From JBFKMV01 sp041629655 (GTDB lineage: Bacteria; Acidobacteriota; Polarisedimenticolia; Polarisedimenticolales; Polarisedimenticolaceae), in assembly GCA_041629655.1 (NCBI GenBank), contig JBFKMV010000081.1, positions 1 to 20,367 on the forward strand: a DNA stretch of 20,367 nt, given 5' to 3'. Made by a program: the position numbers and the translations under genes. The notes under the pieces are model-generated. The model ran no database searches, had not been told where the DNA came from, and saw only the letters and a program-made list of their open reading frames with translations. Of the stretch, positions 14,072 to 20,367 are shown piece by piece (the first letter of the stretch is position 1; each line of letters opens with the position of its first letter).

Positions 14072-14701
14072 GTGGACATCGTCGACCCCGAGATCGACCG
14101 GTACCTGCACGACCTCGCCAGTCCCGACGATCCGGTCCTGTGCGAGATGGAGCTGCTTGCGGCGGAGCGGTCGTTCCCGATCGTCGGCCCCCAGGTCGGG
14201 AGCCTGCTCCACGTGCTGGCCCGTTCGATCGGAGCGCGGCGGGTGATCGAGCTGGGCTCGGGGTTCGGGTACAGCGCGTACTGGTTCGCCCGGGCGGTCG
14301 GCCCCGAAGGCCTGGTGGTGCTGTGCGAGGGCTCGCAGGAGCGCGCGAACGAGGCGCAGCGGTTCCTGGACCGCGGAGGCTTCGCCGAGCGGGTTCGGAT
14401 CGAGGTCGGGGACGCGCTGCAGATCGCCGGGCGCGTCGAGGGCGAGTTCGACATCGTGTTCAACGACGTCGACAAGGAGCTTTACCCGGAGGTGCTGCCC
14501 CTGGCCAGCGCGCTGTTGCGGTCCGGAGGGCTGCTGATTTGCGACAACATGCTGTGGTTCGGCACCGTGCTGGAGGAGCAACCGGAACAGCTCTCGACGC
14601 TCGGCGTCAAGGAGCTGACGCGGCTGCTGCACGAGACGGACGACTTCGAGACGACGCTGGTGCCGATCCGCGACGGCGTATCGATCTCGGTGCGGCGGTG
14701 A
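14072..14701 (+). CDS. SAM-dependent O-methyltransferase (family 3 type)
   Basis: A 209-residue class-I methyltransferase of the caffeoyl-CoA/catechol O-methyltransferase type. The SAM-binding glycine loop is RRVIELGSGFGYSAYW (56-71), the acidic end of strand 2 lies in VVLCEGSQ (82-89), the metal-binding FNDVDKELYPEV is at 130-141, and the second metal motif ICDNMLWFGTV is at 156-166. Substrates in this family are catechol-like hydroxyls or other small molecules; the target here is unknown. I chose the GTG at 14072 because GAGGAG precedes it by five bases and the family's first helix follows. The upstream in-frame stretch from 13976 reads as non-protein. It leads a run with the RibD-type gene three bases later. 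Confidence 0.9.
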   Translation: MDIVDPEIDRYLHDLASPDDPVLCEMELLAAERSFPIVGPQVGSLLHVLARSIGARRVIELGSGFGYSAYWFARAVGPEGLVVLCEGSQERANEAQRFLDRGGFAERVRIEVGDALQIAGRVEGEFDIVFNDVDKELYPEVLPLASALLRSGGLLICDNMLWFGTVLEEQPEQLSTLGVKELTRLLHETDDFETTLVPIRDGVSISVRR

Positions 14702-14704
14702 ACC

Positions 14705-15400
14705 GTGACCCGGCCCTTCGTGTACGTCAACATGGCGATGACCGCGGACGGCAAGATCACCTCCGCCACCCGGGAGTATCCACGCTTCACGTCGGACGAT
14801 GACCGGCGCAACATGGACCGGCTGCGCGCCGAGGCCGACGCGGTGCTGGTCGGGGCGGGCACGGTCCGCGCCGACGACCCGCCGCTGCACGTTCGCGATC
14901 CCGCGCAGCGGGCCTACCGGCGGTCGCTGGGGAAACCGGAGGGACTGCTGCACGTGGTGGTCACGTCGAGCGCCGACGTGCCTCCCGGCGCCCGCTGCCT
15001 CACGGCCGGCCACGCCGCGCGTTGCGTGGTGGCGACGGTCGAGGGGGCCGCGCCGGAGCGGCTGGAAGCGCTGCGCGCCCACGCCGAGATCTGGCAGCTC
15101 GGCCGCGGCCGCGTCGACCTCGAGGCGCTGTTGCGGCGGCTCTCCGAAGCGGGCGTCGAGCGGCTGCTGGTCGAGGGTGGCGGGGAGCTGAACTGGCAAC
15201 TGGTGCGCGCCGGCCTGGTCGACGAGCTGAACGTGACGCTGGCCCCGGTGCTGTTGGGCGGCCGCGAGGCTCCGACGCTGCTCGAGGGCCCGGGGTTCGC
15301 GATGCAGGACCAGCGCCGGCTGAAGCTCCGGGAGGTCCGGCGACAGGGCGACGAGTTGTTCTGCCGCTACGCCGTCGAGCCGGCGGGCGGACCCGCGTGA
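14705..15400 (+). CDS. Stand-alone RibD C-terminal-type reductase
   Basis: A 231-residue dihydrofolate-reductase-fold enzyme matching the reductase half of RibD (RibD_C), without the deaminase half. Visible motifs are MAMTADGKI (10-18), VLVGAGTVRADDPPLHV (47-63), VERLLVEGGGELNWQL (151-166) and VDELNVTLAPVLLGG (172-186), which form the NADPH and substrate sites. In riboflavin synthesis this step reduces the ribosyl group of the pyrimidine intermediate. Stand-alone copies may serve there (as in archaea and fungi) or act on other pterin-like compounds, so the pathway is not certain. GTG at 14705 is three bases after the methyltransferase stop and puts RPFVYVNMAMT at the family's N-terminus. It overlaps the next gene (GTGA). 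Confidence 0.88.
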   Translation: MTRPFVYVNMAMTADGKITSATREYPRFTSDDDRRNMDRLRAEADAVLVGAGTVRADDPPLHVRDPAQRAYRRSLGKPEGLLHVVVTSSADVPPGARCLTAGHAARCVVATVEGAAPERLEALRAHAEIWQLGRGRVDLEALLRRLSEAGVERLLVEGGGELNWQLVRAGLVDELNVTLAPVLLGGREAPTLLEGPGFAMQDQRRLKLREVRRQGDELFCRYAVEPAGGPA

Positions 15401-16104
15401 CCGCGCGGCGCGGCGGCGGAACCTCCGGGCGGGCGGTCGATCTCGACCGGGAGTCGCCGGCCGAGCGCAAGGCGCGGGCGCGGCGGATCGTGCGCGGGCT
15501 GCATCGCCTCTACCCCGACGCGGACTGCGCGCTCCATCACCGAAGCGCCTTCGAGCTGCTGGTGGCGACGATCCTCTCCGCCCAGTGCACCGACGAGCGC
15601 GTGAACCAGGTCACCCCGGTGTTGTTCCGGCGGTATCCCGCGGCCGCCGCGCTGGCGGCGGCGAAGCTGCCCGAGCTGGAAGACCTGATCCGGCCGACCG
15701 GCTTTTTCCGCAACAAGGCGCGCTCCTTGGTCAAGCTGGGGCAGGCGCTCGTCGAGCGCCACGGTGGCGAGGTGCCCGACCGGATGGAGCTGCTGGTCAA
15801 GCTGCCCGGTGTCGGGCGCAAGACCGCCAACGTGCTGCTCGGCACCTGGTTCGGAGTGCCGGGAATCGCCGTCGACACCCACGTCAAGCGGCTGACCCAG
15901 CGGCGGCTCGAGCTGACCACGGAGACCGACCCGGTCAAGATCGAGCTGGCCCTGCAGCGGCTGCTGCCCGAAAAGGACTGGACGTTCGCCTCGCACGCCC
16001 TGATCTGGCACGGGCGTCGCGTGTGCAACGCCCGGAAGCCCGATTGCGCCGCCTGCGGAATCCGGCACGAGTGCTTCTTCGCCATCCGGCAGGGGCAGGC
16101 CTGA
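15397..16104 (+). CDS. nth: Endonuclease III (DNA glycosylase/AP lyase)
   Basis: A 235-residue base-excision repair enzyme that removes oxidised pyrimidines and cuts the abasic site. The helix-hairpin-helix is LPGVGRKTANV (136-146) with the catalytic lysine K142, and the catalytic aspartate is D160 in AVDTHVKRL. The [4Fe-4S] cluster ligands have the exact spacing C210-x6-C217-x2-C220-x5-C226. LLVATILSAQCTDERVNQV (54-72) is the family's conserved substrate helix. A basic 25-residue N-terminal extension precedes the usual start. The GTG overlaps the RibD-type stop (GTGA), indicating translational coupling; the frame is open further upstream only as a shadow. A GC hairpin follows the gene. Confidence 0.95.
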   Translation: MTARRGGGTSGRAVDLDRESPAERKARARRIVRGLHRLYPDADCALHHRSAFELLVATILSAQCTDERVNQVTPVLFRRYPAAAALAAAKLPELEDLIRPTGFFRNKARSLVKLGQALVERHGGEVPDRMELLVKLPGVGRKTANVLLGTWFGVPGIAVDTHVKRLTQRRLELTTETDPVKIELALQRLLPEKDWTFASHALIWHGRRVCNARKPDCAACGIRHECFFAIRQGQA

Positions 16105-16119
16105 ACTGCGGCGCCCACA

Positions 16120-16143
16120 GCGCCCGCAGCGCCGTGCGGGCGC
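16120..16143 (+). other. Perfect 9-bp hairpin downstream of nth
   Basis: GCGCCCGCA (16120-16128) and TGCGGGCGC (16135-16143) are perfect complements around a six-base loop, 16 bases past the nth stop. There is no T-run on the plus strand, so it would be a weak or factor-assisted terminator, or a transcript-end stabiliser. Confidence 0.45.
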
Positions 16144-16156
16144 GTCCCCGATTCGC

Positions 16157-16162
16157 TATATT
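16157..16162 (+). promoter_or_regulatory. Candidate -10 box of the rhodanese-methyltransferase gene
   Basis: TATATT matches the -10 consensus at five of six positions in an otherwise GC-rich gap, and would start transcription near 16169, about 28 bases before the GTG. GGGGGAAG before the GTG can serve as ribosome site. No good -35 box is visible. Confidence 0.4.
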
Positions 16163-16196
16163 GCCTCCCGGCACGAACCCGCGCCGGGGGAAGCAC

Positions 16197-17075
16197 GTGG
16201 CACCGACGGACCGCTTCGAATCGATCGAGGGTGACGACCTGTACCGCAAGCTGGCCGTCGGCGAGCCCGTCGTCGTGCTCGACGTCCGCACCGAGAGCGA
16301 ATTCTCGGCGCAGCACATTCCGGGCGCCGCGTTGATCCCGCTGCACGAGCTGGAGAACCGGCTGCCCGAGGTCCCCAACAGCGGCATACCGGTCGCCGTG
16401 GTCTGCGCGCACGGGATCCGCAGCGTTTCGGCCTGCCGGCTGCTCGCCGAGCACGGGCTCGGCCCGCTGTACAACCTGAGCGGCGGGCTCGACCGCTGGC
16501 CCGGACCGATCGCGTCCGGCGGCGCGACCAACGGAGCGCACCGGCACGGCATCGCCCCGTCCTCGTTCCTGGTCGAGAACTTCGATCTGCTGCCCAAAGG
16601 GGTGGCGCTCGACGTGGCGATGGGCGAGGGACGGAACGCGATCTACCTGGCCACGCGGGGTTTCGACGTCGACGGCGTGGACGCCGACCCGCAGGCGGTC
16701 GGCCGGGCCCGCGCGGCGGCGCGCCGGCTCGGCGCCCCGATCCGCGCCGTGGTCGGCAACGTCGAGGACGGCACCTACATCATCCCGCTCGAGTTCTACG
16801 ACCTGATCGTCGTGTTCAACTACCTGCACCGGCCGTTGTTCAACGACATCCGCGAGGGTCTGAAGCCCGGAGGCGCGGTGGTCTACCAGACCTTCACCAC
16901 GGAACAGGCCAGGTTCGGCCGCCCCGTCGACCCGGACCACCTGCTCAAGCCGGGTGAGCTGCGCCGGGCCTTCCAGGACTGGGAGATCCTGCGGTACCGC
17001 GAGCTGACGGGCCCGACCCGGCGCGGCGGTCCGGACCGCGCGATCGCGGGCATCGTGGCCCGTAAACCCGCCTGA
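16197..17075 (+). CDS. Rhodanese / TehB-type methyltransferase fusion
   Basis: A 292-residue cytoplasmic two-domain protein. Residues about 5-105 are a rhodanese: VVVLDVRTESEFSAQHIPGA (25-44), the active-site cysteine C70 in VVCAHGIRS, and NLSGGLDRWP at the end. Residues about 120-290 are a SAM-dependent methyltransferase resembling TehB: ALDVAMGEGRNAIYLATRGF (137-156), DGVDADPQAV with the ribose-binding aspartate (159-168), and a rest fitting the fold (YDLIVVFNYLHRP, LKPGGAVVYQTF). Joining a sulfur carrier to a methyltransferase suggests methylation of a sulfide, persulfide, selenium or tellurium species; this is inference. The GTG at 16197 follows GGGGGAAG. It is convergent with the VWFA-type gene, three bases between stops. 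Confidence 0.9.
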   Translation: MAPTDRFESIEGDDLYRKLAVGEPVVVLDVRTESEFSAQHIPGAALIPLHELENRLPEVPNSGIPVAVVCAHGIRSVSACRLLAEHGLGPLYNLSGGLDRWPGPIASGGATNGAHRHGIAPSSFLVENFDLLPKGVALDVAMGEGRNAIYLATRGFDVDGVDADPQAVGRARAAARRLGAPIRAVVGNVEDGTYIIPLEFYDLIVVFNYLHRPLFNDIREGLKPGGAVVYQTFTTEQARFGRPVDPDHLLKPGELRRAFQDWEILRYRELTGPTRRGGPDRAIAGIVARKPA

Positions 17076-17078
17076 GCG

Positions 17079-19223
17079 TCAGGAACCGCGCGCCGCAACG
17101 ACCGTGAACGGGATCGAGCTCTGCTGCTCGTTGCCCGTTGTCTCGTCGCGAACGAACACGGTCAGCTCGTAGTCCCCGGGCGCCAGCCCCTCCGGCGAGA
17201 AGCTCGCAGCCAGCATCGAGGCGCCCGGCATGACGCTGTCGACGCGCGCGGCCGCAGCGAGCTTCACCTCGCGCGCGACGCCGCCGGCCGCGCTGACCCG
17301 GCCGCGCACGGTCAGCTCGCCGCCCAGGTCGTAGCCGGCCAGGTACAGCTTCGCCGCCTGCCCGGCCTCGAGCACCGGCCGGGCGCCGGGGATGAAGGCC
17401 TCGCCGGCCACGCTGAACGGAAACGGCGTCGAGGCCACCCCCTCGCGCGCGCTCTCGCGCACCAGCAGCCAGCGGCCCGCCGGGTCGGGCACCAGCGGCG
17501 GCAGCAACACCGCCTGGCCGGCCTCGAACGGCGGAACCCGCAGCGGGACCACGCGCAGGTCGGTCTCGCCGCCCGGACCGTGGCGCACCAACAGGCGCAA
17601 CGAGTAGTCGCCGGGCGAGACGCTCAGATCCCCGTAGAACTTGAGCCCGCCCGCGGCCAGCGCCGGGCCGTACTGGCCGAGGTCCAGCCCGAACTGGCCG
17701 CTGAAGTAGTCGCGGATCCGCCCCTCGGCGTCGACCAGGTAGCCGAACACCTCCGTGGGCAGCGTCCCGCTGCTCTGTCGTCCGATCAGCGCCGGGCCGT
17801 CGATCTCCACCAGCACCGAGACCAGCACCTGGCCCGCATCGCGCCGGAACGGCGCCGCCAGCACGGCGATCGGCAGCGTCCCCCGCTCCGCGCCCGACAG
17901 CAGCAGGTCGGCGGCGAGCAGCTGGCGCTCCTTGCCGCTTCGCTCGGCGAACGGCTTCGGCGCGTAGAAGCCCGGCCGGTGCACCAGCTTGGCGCCCTTG
18001 GGGCCGTCCTTCAGCTTGATCTTCAGCTTGTGGAACTTGCCGTCGGGTTCCAGGTCGCGCGGCTGGATCACCAGCGTGTAGTAGGCGCTGGTCTTCTCCA
18101 GCATCACGACCAGGGCGTCCTCGACGTTGTTGTAGTTGCGGTAGAACTCGCCCCCGGTCTCGTTGGCCATCATGAACAGGCCGTCGGTTCCCGAGCGCCC
18201 GCCGCGCGGGTCGTGCTCGCCCTTGGCCACACCGATGTCCACCGACTGGATCACGCAGTTGGAGCGCCGGAACTCCTCCAGCATCGAGTCGAGGAACGAG
18301 CGCGAGGTGTTGCTGCCGAAGCGCTCCTCGGGATCGACCTCCCAGGTCCGGCCGCTGGCGCTGGCCTGGTTCATCCGCGCCACCTCGGCGGAGTCGGTCG
18401 AGGCGAACATCAGCGAGGTGTCGAACCCCTCCGAGAGGTAGATCACGTACTTGCGTCCGCCGACGCTGTTCATCAGCTGGGCCAGCGACGTGAAGTCGCG
18501 GGTCAGCGCGGTGAGCTGCTGCTGCTGGGAGCGGCGGTTGGCGCGCGAGACGTCCTGCTGGGTCTCGGCGAGATACTGCGCCACGGCATCCTCGATTCCC
18601 AGGTCGCGGCTGCCCCCGCCGGCGGTGACCCCGCTGGTGTCGAGATCTCCCGAGCCGAACGACATCTGCAGCGGCTCGACCAAGGTGACGCCCAGCGGGT
18701 CCAGCTCGCCCTCGACCAGGCTCGGCACCCCCAACGTCTCCACCGCGCGCCGCAGCTGCTCGCGGTCGCTGGTGAAACCGAGCACCAGCCGCGGTCCCTT
18801 GGTGACGCTGTACGTCGCCACCGCCGCCAGGTCGGTCGGGTGCAGCTGCTCGACGACGCGGTCCACCGCGCCGCGCGCGCGAACCACGGAGCCGGCGCCG
18901 GCGAAGGTGAGATCGAACAGGAACAACAGGTGCCGCCGGGCGGCCGGAGACAGCTGCTGGGTCAGGATCTGGCCCGGGGCCGGAACCAGCGCCGACAGGT
19001 CGACCGCCTCGAAGCCGGTGACGTCGTGCTTCTTGCCCTTGACGATGACCTCGAAAGCGTCGGCGGTCAGCCCTCGCACCGGGGCGCCGTCGACGGTCAC
19101 CTGCACCGGGATCTCGACCGCGACCACCGTTTCGGTCTCGGCCAGCGGCTCCCGGGCTGCGGAGATGGTGCCGGCGGGCAGCAACGCCGCCAGCGTCAGC
19201 GCGATCGCGGTTCGGGCGTTCAT
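17079..19223 (-). CDS. Secreted VWFA-related protein (Acidobacteria TIGR03436 type)
   Basis: A 714-residue exported protein of unknown function. Residues 1-23 are a signal peptide (short basic head, AIALTLAALLPAGTISAA). The stretch VAVEIPVQVTVDGAPVRGLTADAFEV (35-60) is the entry strand typical of the family. A von Willebrand A-like domain runs from about 97 to 385: LLFLFDLTFAGAGS (99-112) stands where the DxSxS metal site belongs, with T in place of the first serine, and GGRKYVIYLSEGFDTS (255-270) is a central strand. A Gln-rich, Ser-rich insertion lies at about 190-240. The C-terminal half (about 430-714) looks like beta-sandwich repeats. The ATG at 19223 is preceded by GAGGAG; the frame extends upstream only by chance. 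This family is expanded in Acidobacteriota. It is divergent from the CAP gene. Confidence 0.85.
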   Translation of the reverse strand: MNARTAIALTLAALLPAGTISAAREPLAETETVVAVEIPVQVTVDGAPVRGLTADAFEVIVKGKKHDVTGFEAVDLSALVPAPGQILTQQLSPAARRHLLFLFDLTFAGAGSVVRARGAVDRVVEQLHPTDLAAVATYSVTKGPRLVLGFTSDREQLRRAVETLGVPSLVEGELDPLGVTLVEPLQMSFGSGDLDTSGVTAGGGSRDLGIEDAVAQYLAETQQDVSRANRRSQQQQLTALTRDFTSLAQLMNSVGGRKYVIYLSEGFDTSLMFASTDSAEVARMNQASASGRTWEVDPEERFGSNTSRSFLDSMLEEFRRSNCVIQSVDIGVAKGEHDPRGGRSGTDGLFMMANETGGEFYRNYNNVEDALVVMLEKTSAYYTLVIQPRDLEPDGKFHKLKIKLKDGPKGAKLVHRPGFYAPKPFAERSGKERQLLAADLLLSGAERGTLPIAVLAAPFRRDAGQVLVSVLVEIDGPALIGRQSSGTLPTEVFGYLVDAEGRIRDYFSGQFGLDLGQYGPALAAGGLKFYGDLSVSPGDYSLRLLVRHGPGGETDLRVVPLRVPPFEAGQAVLLPPLVPDPAGRWLLVRESAREGVASTPFPFSVAGEAFIPGARPVLEAGQAAKLYLAGYDLGGELTVRGRVSAAGGVAREVKLAAAARVDSVMPGASMLAASFSPEGLAPGDYELTVFVRDETTGNEQQSSIPFTVVAARGS

Positions 19224-19281
19224 CGTTGGACTCCTCGCGGGCGGCGCCAGGCGGTGAGCCGGGGTATGCTCGTCGAACGCG
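19224..19281. promoter_or_regulatory. Short divergent region between the VWFA and CAP genes
   Basis: Only 58 bases separate the two divergent starts. On the minus strand GAGGAG is the ribosome site of the VWFA gene. On the plus strand TATGCT (19265-19270, four of six to the -10 box) lies so near the CAP ATG (19282) that the leader would be about five bases long; no ribosome site and no -35 box are visible there. Confidence 0.3.
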
Positions 19282-20187
19282 ATGATCTCGAGAGCCTTGA
19301 CGTCGCTGGCCTGCCTGGCCGGCCTGTTCCTCCCCGCCGCACCACGCGACGGCGCGGTTGCTGACTCCGGCACGCCCCTCGAAGATCAAGTGTATCAGTC
19401 GATCCAGGAACTGCGAGCGCGGGACGGCCGGCCGGCGCTGGTGCGGAGCGACGAGCTGGACGGGATCGCCGGCCAGCGGGCCCGGGAGATCGCGGTAGCT
19501 CCGGCGGAGCGCAGGCTTCCGCCGGCCCGCCCGCTCGACGCCCTGCTCGCCGGGTCCCCCGAGGCGGCCCACCGGACCCTCGCCGAGCTGATCGAGATCC
19601 AGGAGCACGTGGCGGAACCGGCGGCGGCCGCCGCGCGCGCCTGGCGGCGGCACGAGCCGTCGCTGGAGCTGATCGTCGCGCCGCAGACCCAGGTCGCCGG
19701 CGTGGGCAGCGCCCGCGGCGCGGACGGGGCGCTGGTGATCGTCGTGGTGCTGGGCGGGCGGGCGCTCGAGCCCGCGGACCTGGCCGGTCTCGAGCGGCTG
19801 ACCGAGCGCGAGATCAACCGGATCCGGCGCGAGGCCGGGCTGCGCCCGCTGCGCCCGTTGCCGGCGCTGCGCGACGTGGCGCGGGGGCACAGCGAGGACA
19901 TGGCGCGGCGGGGATTCTTCGACCACCAGTCTCCCGACGGGCGGTCGCCGGGCGACCGCGTGCGGGCCGGCGGCGTGGCATTCCGGATCGTGGCCGAGAA
20001 CATCGGCGCCAGCCACGACCTCCAGGACCCGGTCAGCGCGATCGTCGACGGCTGGCTCCACAGTCCCGGGCACTACGAGAACCTGATCGGCTCCCAGTTC
20101 ACGCACACCGGCGTCGGCGCGGCGCTGAACGGCGACGGGACCGTCTACCTGACGCAGCTGTTCGTGCGCCGCACCACGGACCGCTAG
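19282..20187 (+). CDS. Secreted CAP/SCP-superfamily protein with two CAP-like halves
   Basis: A 301-residue exported protein related to the YkwD-type CAP proteins, which act outside the inner membrane and have no agreed biochemical role in bacteria. Residues 1-28 are a signal peptide (ISRALTSLACLAGLFLPAA). The C-terminal half (about 168-298) is a canonical CAP domain: LTEREINRIRREAGLRPL, ALRDVARGHSEDMARRGFFDHQSPDG with H203, AENIG with E239, DGWLHSPGHYENLIG with H264, and the final strand VYLTQLFVRR, so the His/Glu/His cavity residues are present. The N-terminal half (about 33-158) has the same outline (a start helix VYQSIQELRARDGRPAL, then helices, then GVGSARGADGALVIVVVLGG) but none of the cavity residues. 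It looks like a decayed first CAP copy; this is inference. Confidence 0.88.
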   Translation: MISRALTSLACLAGLFLPAAPRDGAVADSGTPLEDQVYQSIQELRARDGRPALVRSDELDGIAGQRAREIAVAPAERRLPPARPLDALLAGSPEAAHRTLAELIEIQEHVAEPAAAAARAWRRHEPSLELIVAPQTQVAGVGSARGADGALVIVVVLGGRALEPADLAGLERLTEREINRIRREAGLRPLRPLPALRDVARGHSEDMARRGFFDHQSPDGRSPGDRVRAGGVAFRIVAENIGASHDLQDPVSAIVDGWLHSPGHYENLIGSQFTHTGVGAALNGDGTVYLTQLFVRRTTDR

Positions 20188-20241
20188 CGTTCACGCATGG
20201 TGGTGCGCAGTGTGTTGCGGCCCCGAGGGTTCGGTATCGGG

Positions 20242-20298
20242 CCCGGGTCGTGTCCGTCCGCGGCCGGCGAGCTGACCGTTAGCGGACGGCCCCCCGGG
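20242..20298. other. Two-tier inverted repeat
   Basis: CCGTCCGC (20254-20261) is complementary to GCGGACGG (20282-20289) over eight bases with a 20-base loop. An outer CCCGGG (20242-20247) can pair with CCCGGG (20293-20298). No T-run follows on either strand, so this is better read as RNA structure or an operator than as an intrinsic terminator. Confidence 0.4.
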
Positions 20299-20321
20299 AG
20301 AGCGGAGATCTACCCGAGCAG

Positions 20322-20348
20322 ATCGAGGTGGCACGGTTCTTTCTCGAT
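20322..20348 (+). other. Hairpin with a T-box-like loop (tentative)
   Basis: ATCGAG (20322-20327) and CTCGAT (20343-20348) are perfect complements enclosing GTGGCACGGTTCTTT. GGTGGCAC followed by a TTTC-type segment recalls the antiterminator of T-box leaders, but the consensus ACCGCG part is not intact and no Stem I or specifier was recognised. Very tentative. Confidence 0.2.
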
Positions 20349-20367
20349 GGGCAGTCGTGCTCTGGCC

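Larger units (their letters stand above)
20188..20367. other. Intergenic tail with inverted repeats, no convincing gene
   Basis: No gene could be supported here. From the ATG at 20197 the plus frame stays open to the window end (57 codons), but the translation is Pro/Arg/Ser/Gly-rich, has no clear ribosome site and looks non-coding. The minus strand gives no open frame longer than about 55 codons. The region contains two foldable segments, described separately, and may be the leader of a gene starting beyond the window. Confidence 0.5.

Noticed and set aside
16120..16143. The nth-downstream hairpin as a standard intrinsic terminator
   Set aside because: The stem is perfect but no T-run follows, so I list it only as a hairpin.
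16945..20106. A 1053-codon open frame on the minus strand running through the VWFA and CAP genes
   Set aside because: It lies in another frame over two well-supported genes, its translation is Arg/Gly/Ala/Pro-rich without domains, and long shadow frames are expected at this GC content.
20215..20240. TTGCGG...TATCGG as a promoter in the terminal gap
   Set aside because: Spacing is only 14 bases and the -10 match is poor.

Overview
The window is GC-rich (visibly about 70%), almost fully coding, and reads as ordinary chromosome of a Gram-negative (diderm) bacterium. The best lineage hint is the protein at 17079-19223, which fits the VWFA-related family (TIGR03436) that is greatly expanded in Acidobacteriota. 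A predicted outer-membrane DUF3187-type protein supports a diderm. I would guess Acidobacteriota or a neighbouring deep lineage, not certain. I saw no tRNA, rRNA, CRISPR array, transposase, integrase or phage gene.

Layout. 1-411 (+) is the end of a glutamate-cysteine ligase. It meets head-on a diguanylate cyclase with a C-terminal PilZ-like domain (408-1601, -). An AT-rich divergent promoter region follows. 1768-5723 (+) holds an M20 dipeptidase and then the molybdate ABC importer modA-modB-modC, the mod genes overlapping start-to-stop. 5899-7047 (+) is a DUF3187-like outer-membrane protein with a structured leader, convergent with glucose-6-phosphate isomerase (7067-8659, -). Divergent from pgi, 8752-10590 (+) carries a sirtuin and an unrecognised 348-aa protein, closed by an intrinsic terminator.

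10663-13359 (+) is a compact operon: a secreted DUF1573/cytochrome c fusion, a multidomain GIY-YIG nuclease and a Fur-family regulator. Its promoter sits directly on the preceding terminator and its mRNA may be leaderless. 13363-13953 (-) is an HD-domain hydrolase, convergent with the Fur gene. 14072-16104 (+) is a three-gene run: an O-methyltransferase, a stand-alone RibD-type reductase and endonuclease III. A rhodanese/TehB-type methyltransferase fusion follows (16197-17075, +). 17079-19223 (-) is the VWFA-type secreted protein, divergent from a two-domain CAP/SCP secreted protein (19282-20187, +). The last 180 bases hold inverted repeats and no convincing gene.

The genes mix housekeeping (pgi, nth, riboflavin-type reductase, molybdate uptake), signalling (c-di-GMP, Fur) and envelope functions. 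I did not find a defence island or an obviously new multi-gene system. The most distinctive content is domain fusions: winged helix + possible dead exonuclease + GIY-YIG, DUF1573 + cytochrome c, rhodanese + methyltransferase, and the tandem CAP protein. The cytochrome/nuclease/Fur operon and the unknown protein behind the sirtuin are the best candidates for something undescribed.
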